Part shown: positions 1-6,543 of the stretch, piece after piece
Layout: each line of letters begins with the position of its first letter
How positions within the stretch are numbered: the first letter of the stretch is position 1
DNA from: Rhodospirillales bacterium
GTDB lineage: Bacteria > Pseudomonadota > Alphaproteobacteria > Rhodospirillales > JAPHRK01
DNA length: 38,812 nucleotides
Assembly: GCA_026196105.1 (NCBI GenBank)
Contig: JAPHRK010000082.1
Location: forward strand, 1 to 38,812
Reading direction: 5' to 3'
Made by a program: the position numbers and the translations under genes
Notes under the pieces: model-generated
Databases searched by the model: none
What the model saw: only the letters and a program-made list of their open reading frames with translations
What the model was told of the DNA's origin: nothing

Positions 1-68
1 CCAAGAGAAAGACAAGGTAATGCTGGTTCACGCGACTTGCGTACCTGCCAATCAAAGGTAAAAATCAT
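1..68 (-). CDS. Start of a further phage gene (partial)
   Basis: An ATG at 68-66 overlaps the TGA of the upstream DUF5131 gene in the ATGA arrangement that many genes of this operon use. The frame stays open to the window edge (22 codons, beginning MIFTFDWQVRK). No ribosome-binding site stands out and the fragment is too short to identify. It is reported because of the overlap and the dense operon layout only. Confidence 0.35.
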   Translation of the reverse strand, partial: MIFTFDWQVRKSREPALPCLSL

Positions 69-949
69 TGCTCGTTCTCAGGTAAGGATTTCTGGGACAT
101 TTCCGGGACTTGATCCCAGGTGATATTGTCGAGTTTGGGTATGTGAATTTTTTTGCCTTTGATGATTATTTGTTTGTCGAAAAAGGGGATGTTGTTGGCT
201 TGGCAAAAATCTCTGGCGGCTCTTTCCCAATCTCTTTCGTGGGGCAAAGGCTGGGTGGCGCTGTGGCATCCGGTTACCAGCCAGGAAAGGAACTCCCATC
301 CTGTCCAGTCGACTTGATCTAGGGCGGGTTCATAACTAACCCATACTCGCCAACCAAGCTTTGCTAATTTCTGCATAAAGGGTCGAGCAGCATCGGCGCT
401 TTTTTGATCCCAAACACTCACACCAAGAAGGAAATTGCTAAGGGGCTTGCCATCCCAACTGTCCAGAATTGAATGGCAATCCCACTCATAGATACGATCA
501 GGTAGGCAAACAAAATAATCGCTCATTTCTTCAAAGCGCTTGGTCAAGAAAACATGAATATCATTAGGGCGAAGCGCCGCACGTCCTATAAGTTCGTCTA
601 TGTCATTGCGGTAATGTTGCTCAAACCAAGTGTCACCTTCAGAATTATGGAACCAGGCGCGAGGCTTTCCGCTAATGCGTTTAAAGTCCCTTTTAAGTAC
701 CTTTGAAGAGCCATTAAAAACACTATTTCCATTTAAGTTTTTTGCTGTGAGACCCCCATATCTTTCCTGGACTTTTGGGTTGGATTGACAAGCACGACGA
801 GCGGCAACGTCTGCAGCCCAACAATTTAAACAGCCCTTGCCAAGGGGGGTACATCCCCGCAACGGGTTGGTTACATCAGCCTTGAGGCCATACAGATTTG
901 CCATAGCAACCATCCAGGAAATCTTGGTGTTGTGATTTATGGCGTTCAT
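65..949 (-). CDS. Phage Gp37/Gp68-family protein (DUF5131)
   Basis: A 294-residue protein whose N-terminus carries Cys33-x6-Cys40-x2-Cys43 in the context GCTPLGKGCLNCWAAD. This corresponds to the conserved GC...GC..CYA signature of the DUF5131 (Gp37/Gp68) family. Three closely spaced cysteines are compatible with an iron-sulfur cluster, and the family has been compared with radical-SAM enzymes, but its reaction is not established. Later segments such as FLTKR and VSVWDQKSADAARPF, and the VSYEPAL/VTGCHS stretch, also match the family pattern. It is the last complete gene before the window edge. Length is normal for the family. The family call is fairly secure; any catalytic role is inference. 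Confidence 0.7.
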   Translation of the reverse strand: MNAINHNTKISWMVAMANLYGLKADVTNPLRGCTPLGKGCLNCWAADVAARRACQSNPKVQERYGGLTAKNLNGNSVFNGSSKVLKRDFKRISGKPRAWFHNSEGDTWFEQHYRNDIDELIGRAALRPNDIHVFLTKRFEEMSDYFVCLPDRIYEWDCHSILDSWDGKPLSNFLLGVSVWDQKSADAARPFMQKLAKLGWRVWVSYEPALDQVDWTGWEFLSWLVTGCHSATQPLPHERDWERAARDFCQANNIPFFDKQIIIKGKKIHIPKLDNITWDQVPEMSQKSLPENEQ

Positions 950-960
950 TGTTTCCGTGC

Positions 961-1317
961 CTAATCTAAATATCTGTATTCGATGCGGTTGACAGGGCTT
1001 TCTATGGTTTCTTTGGTTTTCTTGAGAAGAAGGGCGACAAATTGTTCTGGGGTTAGGTCGGGAAACCCTTCAAGGATTACCTCTGTTTTGCCGTAAACCG
1101 GGTCGTCTAGTAGTCGCCTAACAGGTTCTATACGGGCCGATATGACTTCGATTCTTCTTAACCGAACTATCTTTTCCCCTTTCTTCAGGCCCTGGCATTT
1201 TACGTTGCCTTGAAGCTGTGTTAGAGGGGGAATGTTCCACCATGCAAAGCGCCGGGTAACGGTTTTTGTTCGATTTAAAACCTGTTGTTTGGTGAGGAAA
1301 AAAGAAATATTTTTCAT
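961..1317 (-). CDS. ASCH-like domain phage protein
   Basis: I chose ATG 1317 over the upstream TTG at 1335. The ATG directly follows the TGA of the preceding gene and has GGAAG seven bases before it. The 118-residue product has the pattern of phage ASCH proteins: a Lys-Thr-Val-Thr-Arg-Arg motif near residue 20 in NRTKTVTRRFAWW, then a GLKKGEKIV turn, a beta strand with an arginine-rich VRLRRIEVISARIEP segment, and a GFPDLTPEQFVALLL helix. ASCH domains resemble PUA domains and are thought to bind RNA or modified nucleotides. Position next to the DUF5131 and methyltransferase genes suggests nucleic-acid modification or its recognition, which is inference. Confidence 0.6.
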   Translation of the reverse strand: MKNISFFLTKQQVLNRTKTVTRRFAWWNIPPLTQLQGNVKCQGLKKGEKIVRLRRIEVISARIEPVRRLLDDPVYGKTEVILEGFPDLTPEQFVALLLKKTKETIESPVNRIEYRYLD

Positions 1318-1318
1318 C

Positions 1319-1540
1319 TCAAAGCTTCCAGCCAATATCTAGAAGACAACGTTCTTTAGTGCTGTAGAACACCATTAATTTACGGCCCTCACGCTTGACT
1401 TTTAGCCAGTACTCGCTCGTGCCAGGGCGCTCGAAAGCCGGGCGGCATTTCTCAAGGTCAGCTTCCAATTTTAACAAGGCTGCATGGGTTAAGCCCAAGC
1501 GTGTTCTGTTGTTGAATTGAGGAGCTGAAGCCTGGCTCAT
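1319..1540 (-). CDS. Small phage protein of unknown function
   Basis: A 73-residue open frame beginning MSQASAPQFNNRTRLGL. It overlaps the end of gemA by 4 nt (ATGA) and abuts the ASCH-like gene, so it sits in the early operon. The sequence is basic and contains one apparent helix (LTHAALLKLEADLEKCRPAF) followed by a short strand-rich tail (KLMVFYSTKERCLLDIGW). I recognise no family. The frame, spacing and composition fit a real gene. Confidence 0.6.
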   Translation of the reverse strand: MSQASAPQFNNRTRLGLTHAALLKLEADLEKCRPAFERPGTSEYWLKVKREGRKLMVFYSTKERCLLDIGWKL

Positions 1541-2268
1541 GAGAAAGCCTTTTTTAAATCAGCTTTTACTTTGCGAATTCGTCTACCCAAGGCTTCAATG
1601 ACCCGATCTGCGTCCTCATCGGTGATAAAACAATATGATGTTCTCCCAGGGAGGTCTAAAAACCTGCAAACCCAATTAGTTAAAGCCCCTGTATCGCTAA
1701 TCATCACATCGCCGAGCTTGTGGAGTATCTCCCATTGGGCTTCCATGACACGCGCTCTGGGAAGCTCAATTAGCCCAGATGTAGAAGCATAAGCAGACCA
1801 ATCGACACCACCTTCTCGCGTGGCCCATTTCTTTAAAGCCTCAATCACTTTATGAGATTCACTAGGGGTCATAAAGTTGATGGCATCAACTTTGACCTGA
1901 CGCTTAACAAAGGTGTCCAGTGCTTGTTCTGAGGGATCGGAAATAATGCCCAAATGATAAAGAGATAACCATAAGGCTCTAGCTTTCATTTGAGTTGGCC
2001 CATCAGCAAGCTTTTTACGCCCAGCCCGTTTGGGCGGCGCTTTCTTGGGTTTGAACCCGAGTTCTTTAAAATGAGTGATCAGATCGCTAAGTTGGGCATT
2101 GCTGAATTTCTTCAGACTGTCTTTACCAAAATTGGTTGTCAAAATATCCCGATAAGTTTCCTCATCTAACCCTAGTTCCTTTTTGGCAATATTGATCTTG
2201 GCATAAAGAGGTTTGCGGAAAGGGTTTACAGGCTTTTTTGCGGCTTGTTTTTTGACTGCTAAAGGCAT
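1537..2268 (-). CDS. gemA: GemA-like early regulatory protein (Mu gp16 family)
   Basis: A 243-residue protein. Its N-terminal half carries the GemA/gp16 (DUF1018) signature: a basic start, KINIAKKELGLDEETYRDIL near residues 24-43, then KKFSNAQLSDLITHFKELGFK. The middle holds a KMKARALWLSLYHLG-type helix and a second conserved region around FVKRQVKVDAINFM, typical of family members. In Mu, GemA modulates host gene expression and DNA supercoiling; here the role is carried over by homology. The gene overlaps the methyltransferase-like gene upstream by 10 nt and the small unknown downstream by 4 nt, so translation is probably coupled. Confidence 0.85.
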   Translation of the reverse strand: MPLAVKKQAAKKPVNPFRKPLYAKINIAKKELGLDEETYRDILTTNFGKDSLKKFSNAQLSDLITHFKELGFKPKKAPPKRAGRKKLADGPTQMKARALWLSLYHLGIISDPSEQALDTFVKRQVKVDAINFMTPSESHKVIEALKKWATREGGVDWSAYASTSGLIELPRARVMEAQWEILHKLGDVMISDTGALTNWVCRFLDLPGRTSYCFITDEDADRVIEALGRRIRKVKADLKKAFS

Positions 2269-2861
2269 TTGACATCATCCTTCCAAATATGGCCAACTTG
2301 GGTGCCTTGGGGGTTCCCACGTTCCCAAACAAACCAAGCATGGGCTCGTTTTTGACCATTCCCTCGCTCATCCAATGGGATAGTGCCAATCCAGCAATCG
2401 GCCCGATTTCCACAAATGTAGACTCGGTTTGGAGGTGTGCTTTCAAAGAAGGGGCGACGGGTAAGGCTTTCCCACCATTCTAGGCGTTGGAAGCAAAGAA
2501 CTTTTCGAGCGCCATCATCAAAAGATTTTTGGATGAATTCGGTAGCTAAAGAAAATGGGGGATTATAAAAATCTGTAAAATCATACCCCGTTGAAGGCTT
2601 GGCTAAGGTCAGAAAATTTAAACCAATTTGACTACTCGTATATCCCCAATCATATAAATCAGATGATTCAACATCATACCCAGCCCGTAGCGCTGCAATA
2701 GAAATTACTCCAGAACCGCAGCAAGGGTCTCTAACCACTTTGGTTAACAGCTCACGGCGTAAAATCGCCCAAGGTGCCCAAGCTGGAGTTTCCCAAAACT
2801 CAGCTTTTTTTGCGAGTTTTATCAGTTCTGGCTTAGTGTCTGTTTCAGCAAACAAACTCAT
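2259..2861 (-). CDS. Phage DNA N6-adenine methyltransferase-like protein
   Basis: A 200-residue protein with a class I SAM-methyltransferase core. Motif I is DPCCGSG at residues 45-51 and the amino-methyltransferase catalytic motif IV is NPPF at 100-103. The order (SAM motif before NPPF) and the short length match small phage Dam-like enzymes without a separate target-recognition domain. The likely substrate is adenine in phage DNA, protecting it from restriction or tuning transposition, but the site cannot be read from the sequence. The start at 2861 overlaps the upstream gene by 4 nt. A phage Mu genome carries the Mom modification gene late; this enzyme may serve a similar protective end, which is inference. 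Confidence 0.75.
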   Translation of the reverse strand: MSLFAETDTKPELIKLAKKAEFWETPAWAPWAILRRELLTKVVRDPCCGSGVISIAALRAGYDVESSDLYDWGYTSSQIGLNFLTLAKPSTGYDFTDFYNPPFSLATEFIQKSFDDGARKVLCFQRLEWWESLTRRPFFESTPPNRVYICGNRADCWIGTIPLDERGNGQKRAHAWFVWERGNPQGTQVGHIWKDDVKCL

Positions 2862-3139
2862 ACCTTCAGCTCCGGGTGTGTGGTGTTGTGGCTGTTGACG
2901 ATGGTGGCGATCTGCTTGGGGCTCATTTGGCTAGAGCAATATTCCAGGGCCAGCTTCAAAGCTTCTTCCGGGTCGGCGTCTTCCATATATTCAGACTTAA
3001 GCACCATGGCGGTAACGGCCTTAATATCTGCAGAAATTCTTTCTCTAACCTCAGGGGTCATTGCGCTTTTTCTAACGTTGAAAAAGAGGTGAAGGTCGAG
3101 AGCGGCGGCGACTGGATCAATAGGTTGCTGGCTTGCCAT
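2858..3139 (-). CDS. Small phage protein of unknown function
   Basis: A 93-residue protein starting at an ATG preceded by a strong AAGGAG eight to nine bases upstream, one of the clearest ribosome sites in the operon. The sequence is alpha-helical and acidic in the middle (MEDADPEEALKLALEYCSS). It contains no membrane segment or known motif. It overlaps the methyltransferase-like gene by 4 nt. Function unknown. Confidence 0.65.
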   Translation of the reverse strand: MASQQPIDPVAAALDLHLFFNVRKSAMTPEVRERISADIKAVTAMVLKSEYMEDADPEEALKLALEYCSSQMSPKQIATIVNSHNTTHPELKV

Positions 3140-3152
3140 GGGGTGATCTCCT

Positions 3153-3356
3153 TTAAGCGGATGGTCGGTTAATGGCGTTGATTTTCATCTTTTCATCAGT
3201 TTTGATAACGATGGGTTTCCCGTCCTTTTTTCCGACTTGATAGTTATGAGATTTAGCTACACTCAAAGCCCCTTTGGTATGTCGGGCTAGAACGTAAATG
3301 CTCCCTACACCTTTCACTCCAATGAGAAACACTTTTGAAGGTTTCTTCTTACTCAT
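3153..3356 (-). CDS. Small basic phage protein of unknown function
   Basis: I chose ATG 3356, which overlaps the gam stop codon (TGATG) and has AGAGG about seven bases upstream, over a TTG one codon earlier. The 67-residue product is lysine-rich. Its N-terminal half (VFLIGVKGVGSIYVLARHT) looks like two beta strands and the rest is charged. No family recognised. Confidence 0.6.
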   Translation of the reverse strand: MSKKKPSKVFLIGVKGVGSIYVLARHTKGALSVAKSHNYQVGKKDGKPIVIKTDEKMKINAINRPSA

Positions 3357-3877
3357 CAAACCACCTCTTCAAGTTCGGTTTCGTTGGGTTTGACGATGAA
3401 ATCTTCACTCTGATTTATAGTCACGCCTTTGATAGATTCTGCGGCATTTTCATCTTTGAGCATGGCGTCTTTATCAACTTCCTCTTTAGTTCTGAGGAAC
3501 TCGTTTTTCCCTAATTTTTTGCAAGCTTCAATGATATCAACCACTCCTTTGAGGGTGACTTTCTTAGGACGCATGCGCCAACTAATTTCGCCAGAGGTAA
3601 AACGGTGGAATTTAACTTTGCCGCCTTGGGTAAGGCGTTTGCGGTTAGCCTCGCCATAAGTTTGAAGGCCCTTTAAACGATCATTAATTTCTTCTGCAAG
3701 GGGACGCGCTTTTTGATCTGCTTCATTTTGCAATGTTGCTATTTGATCGTTGAGGGTAGTCTCAATTACTTTCCGAGCGCGTTGGAGTTGCCCGATTTTG
3801 GCAATGAATTTTTGTGCTTCAGCATCGGTTTGAGGGACTTCAACTGAAATAGCTTTTTTCTTTGTGCGGGTAGCCAT
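3356..3877 (-). CDS. gam: Gam-like host-nuclease inhibitor
   Basis: A 173-residue protein matching Mu Gam, the Ku-like protein that binds double-stranded DNA ends and shields linear phage DNA from host exonucleases. Visible features are the long N-terminal helix with alternating charge (residues 20-75, around AQKFIAKIGQLQRARKVIE), the KVKFHRFTSGEISWRMRPKKV strand region after about residue 85, and the C-terminal segment with FLRTKEEVDKDAML. Length is close to Mu Gam (174 residues). ATG 3877 is preferred to ATG 3886 because AAGGA lies at proper distance only for the former. Downstream genes overlap or follow closely. Confidence 0.85.
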   Translation of the reverse strand: MATRTKKKAISVEVPQTDAEAQKFIAKIGQLQRARKVIETTLNDQIATLQNEADQKARPLAEEINDRLKGLQTYGEANRKRLTQGGKVKFHRFTSGEISWRMRPKKVTLKGVVDIIEACKKLGKNEFLRTKEEVDKDAMLKDENAAESIKGVTINQSEDFIVKPNETELEEVV

Positions 3878-3962
3878 ATTAAGCATCCTTATTAAGAGGG
3901 AAAATTATGTTGAACAGCCAACGGCATTGCTGACGAAACCAGGAGGGGCGCTTTCTCATAGT

Positions 3963-4307
3963 TCAAGCCCTCCCAGACATCAGTTGATTTTTTGTTGGTA
4001 GCTTTAGTGGCCGCCAATTGCCTTTTTTGGTTTTTGCCCTGGCTTTTTTGGCGACTGGGGCTTTGGCAACGGCTTTGGGTTTAGGATTTGTTTTAGGGAA
4101 CTTTGAGCAGTTTTTCCGCCAAGCATAAGCAAGGAAGAAAACCGCATCTTCCCATGAGGGTGTTTTCCCCTCCATCCAACCAAGGCCACTGGCATCAATG
4201 ATTTCTCGCGGGGTGTAACCTCTCGAAGCGAATTCAAAAACTTGCTCAATAGCGATGGCATAACTTGAGGTTTGAACCTCAAAAATTGCTTTATCTAATT
4301 TGCTCAT
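3963..4307 (-). CDS. Phage protein of unknown function with basic tail
   Basis: A 114-residue protein. The N-terminal 70 residues look globular and helical (YAIAIEQVFEFASRGYTPRE, then WEDAVFFLAYAWRKNC). The last 40 residues are a Lys/Ala/Pro-rich tail (PKPKAVAKAPVAKKARAKTK), typical of non-specific nucleic-acid binding. It overlaps the upstream gene by 4 nt; an 85-nt gap separates it from gam. No family recognised. Confidence 0.6.
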   Translation of the reverse strand: MSKLDKAIFEVQTSSYAIAIEQVFEFASRGYTPREIIDASGLGWMEGKTPSWEDAVFFLAYAWRKNCSKFPKTNPKPKAVAKAPVAKKARAKTKKGNWRPLKLPTKNQLMSGRA

Positions 4308-4621
4308 GCTTCAGCCCCCTGATTGACAATAAGGGCCATAGCCATGGCAATGGCGGTTGCTCCTTCGCTGCCGTGGACCACCTCACCACAGATCAATCGT
4401 TCAGCAACGATGTACGGGATATCGACAGGATGGGGACCAGTGATTATGTGGTAGCCGCCTTTGCCATTCTCTTCGATCAAGTAAAGGCTGTTGTCTTCTT
4501 GTACTATCGCTCGAGGATATTTCTCCAATTGACTAACAGCGCGGAGCATCCCTTCGTAAACTTTACCTTCAGGATCGGTCCACCTAAATAGCCCACCTTG
4601 TTTATATTTTTTTAAGCTCAT
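4304..4621 (-). CDS. Phage protein of unknown function
   Basis: A 105-residue protein starting MSLKKYKQGGLFRW. The first 60 residues look beta-rich with repeated short strands, and the last 30 are a hydrophobic alanine-rich helix (ATAIAMAMALIVNQGAEA) that could lie in or on a membrane or pack in a core. Both ends overlap neighbours by 4 nt. No family recognised. Confidence 0.6.
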   Translation of the reverse strand: MSLKKYKQGGLFRWTDPEGKVYEGMLRAVSQLEKYPRAIVQEDNSLYLIEENGKGGYHIITGPHPVDIPYIVAERLICGEVVHGSEGATAIAMAMALIVNQGAEA

Positions 4622-4881
4622 GCTGTATCTCCTTCAACGGGATGAGGGCCAACGGTGACGCCTCTTTTGTCGAGAAATTCTGCTAAACGGACAACATTTG
4701 GGGGAAGCGGTTTTGTGTCATTGGGGTTGGGTTCAACTGTTCGCTCCATCTGCTCAAGTTCCTTGGCGATCTGTTTCACATTGTCGACAAACAAATCCCA
4801 AGTGCATTGGTTCAGAGTTTTGTCTTTTGCTCTTTCGTCAACTGCATTGATAGAATTTTTGAGGCGCTCACTTAACATCAC
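4618..4881 (-). CDS. Small phage protein of unknown function
   Basis: An 87-residue, mostly helical and charged protein (MMLSERLKNSINAVDERAKD...VKQIAKELEQMERTV). A proline-rich middle (VEPNPNDTKPLPPNVV) separates it from a short C-terminal segment. It shares 4-nt overlaps with the genes on both sides. No family recognised. Confidence 0.6.
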   Translation of the reverse strand: MMLSERLKNSINAVDERAKDKTLNQCTWDLFVDNVKQIAKELEQMERTVEPNPNDTKPLPPNVVRLAEFLDKRGVTVGPHPVEGDTA

Positions 4882-5207
4882 AAGTCTCCTTTCGGACAGT
4901 CGTTACATGCTTTAAACATTTGAGTTCGCAGTGGATCAGTGGCAGCAAAGTTACCTGCCTTCTCACGCCATTGGTGGCACTCTGCTAAAGGAATTCTTTC
5001 TAAGGCTGGGCAGTCGATTTCTTCAGAAAGTAACTCCGTACGAATGCGTTCTTCCATCTTAGAAACATCGGCTCCATATTTACCGCTAAGAAGTTGGCTA
5101 ACAGCCGTTGGTGAAGTCCCAATTCTTTTTGCTGTTTTCGACAAACTTTTAAGTTTCTCATGACAAGATTTTAAAGCTGATAAACATTCTGGCGATAAGG
5201 TTTTCAT
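4878..5207 (-). CDS. XRE-type regulator with C-terminal four-cysteine cluster
   Basis: A 109-residue protein. Residues 15-50 form a helix-turn-helix (SKTAKRIGTSPTAVSQLLSG). The C-terminal half has Cys66-x10-Cys77-x23-Cys101-x2-Cys104 in the context CPALERIPLAEC...FKACNDCP. I know this combination from regulators of transposable phages and related elements. Four cysteines at such spacing suggest a bound zinc or iron-sulfur cluster, which is inference. It lies downstream of B and the winged-helix gene with 4-nt overlaps. It could be an early-to-middle switch or a regulator responding to redox or metal state. Confidence 0.7.
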   Translation of the reverse strand: MKTLSPECLSALKSCHEKLKSLSKTAKRIGTSPTAVSQLLSGKYGADVSKMEERIRTELLSEEIDCPALERIPLAECHQWREKAGNFAATDPLRTQMFKACNDCPKGDL

Positions 5208-5803
5208 TGTTTCACCTCATCTTCTTTCCAGACCATTTCAGACAAGTTACGGTCATATACGCCGCCGAGTTTCGCGCTCCATATCGGGTTTAATGGTCCC
5301 GTGTTCTTAATTAGAAGATATCGATTGAAGCCATTTGAAGTGAGAGCAAAACCTTGTTCACGTTTTGGCATAACCTTCACGTATCCGGCTTTTTTAAGGA
5401 TGTTTAAGTATTTGCCAATGTTACTCGCATGAGAGCGAGATTCATCATCAATGAGGCTTTCAATTTCTGGGATGGTCGTTTTGTTACCCTCCCTTAAAAC
5501 CTTCCAAACTGCGCCACGTACTGTACCAGCAATGTGTTTGCGAGGACCGCTATGAGGTTTAGTGGGCCCAGATGTTATTTTTCTTCCTGCCTCTCTAAAT
5601 TCTAAACCTGATTTATTGAGGATAAACTGGTTAGTTTCTGGTTTGTCGACCATTTCCCGGTTGACCAAAGCGGCAAGGAATTTAACCACCCGTCTTTTAG
5701 TCATCTTTGGGTCTGTTCTGATCGCTAATTTAAATACGTCTTCAACGGTCAGTGGGTCGCCTGGGGGTGGCATCACGGCAAGAATATCGTTCATGCTGCT
5801 CAT
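5204..5803 (-). CDS. Phage protein with two predicted winged-helix segments
   Basis: A 199-residue protein just downstream of the MuB-like gene (2-nt gap). Two segments look like winged-helix folds. Residues 15-75 contain LTVEDVFKLAI...TKRRVVKFLAALVNREMV. Residues 90-150 contain GTVRGAVWKVLREGNKTTIPEIESL followed by NIGKYLNILKKAGYVKV, where the helix pair and wing are clear. A Gly/Pro/basic linker separates them. It probably binds DNA and may act with the transposition proteins or as a regulator. No named family assigned. Confidence 0.65.
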   Translation of the reverse strand: MSSMNDILAVMPPPGDPLTVEDVFKLAIRTDPKMTKRRVVKFLAALVNREMVDKPETNQFILNKSGLEFREAGRKITSGPTKPHSGPRKHIAGTVRGAVWKVLREGNKTTIPEIESLIDDESRSHASNIGKYLNILKKAGYVKVMPKREQGFALTSNGFNRYLLIKNTGPLNPIWSAKLGGVYDRNLSEMVWKEDEVKQ

Positions 5804-5805
5804 GA

Positions 5806-6486
5806 TTAAGCCCCCTTTAGATGATCAGCTGTGACAGCTTGTCCATTGCGCTTGCCGATGTTTTCTGCTTTGGCAATGCTTTTGATAATGTTGCGAATTT
5901 TACCTTTGGAATTTTCAAAAATAATCACACAGGCATCATCGGTAATATCAACTTCGGCAAGTTCGGATGCACAAAGCCGGACATCTTCTAAGGTGAGTTT
6001 TGTAAATTCTGCCACCGAAGAAACTCGGGTTTCAAATTGCGCCAAGGCTTGAAGTTTGCTCCAAACCCATTCCCGCCCTAAAGCAATGACTGGCACCTCT
6101 GTGTAGTCGGTTATGTCACGGACAGTCTCAAGGGTTTCGATATGGCGGATACCATTCTCAACCTCATCCAAAATTATTGTTTTTGGATTTTGTATCAGCC
6201 TCTGGCAAACCTGTTCAAATAATACCTGACAAGAGTTGCCCGGAGCATTTTCTCCCAAGGACTTTGCTAAGTCAGTTAACAGCCATCTAGGGGTGCAAGC
6301 GGCCTTTAATCGTACAGTGACACTAGGGTTTTTTAACCCCCACCAAACACCCGCCCTGGTTTTTCCAAGTCCAGCGTCTCCCACCGCCATCATCCAGCAA
6401 GCTTCTGGAGCTGCGTTGTTCCCAAGAGCCGTATAAGCATTGAGAAATCTTTTAACATTTGACGTTTGAACAAATTTGCGCTTCAT
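5806..6486 (-). CDS. B: MuB-like AAA+ ATPase, target-DNA activator
   Basis: A 226-residue AAA+ ATPase placed directly after the transposase gene, as in Mu. Walker A is GDAGLGKT at residues 36-43, and Walker B is TIILDEVE with Asp107-Glu108. Later sensor-like segments follow (VPVIALGREWVW). In Mu, MuB binds target DNA as an ATP-dependent filament, delivers it to MuA and provides target immunity. This protein is shorter than Mu B (312 residues) and lacks an obvious N-terminal helix-turn-helix extension. Its start is 57 nt from the end of the transposase gene. Confidence 0.85.
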   Translation of the reverse strand: MKRKFVQTSNVKRFLNAYTALGNNAAPEACWMMAVGDAGLGKTRAGVWWGLKNPSVTVRLKAACTPRWLLTDLAKSLGENAPGNSCQVLFEQVCQRLIQNPKTIILDEVENGIRHIETLETVRDITDYTEVPVIALGREWVWSKLQALAQFETRVSSVAEFTKLTLEDVRLCASELAEVDITDDACVIIFENSKGKIRNIIKSIAKAENIGKRNGQAVTADHLKGA

Positions 6487-6543
6487 TTAAAACCTCATTA
6501 AAAAGCGTTTAAAGCCATCAAGCGTTAGGTGCCCTGCCAGGAG

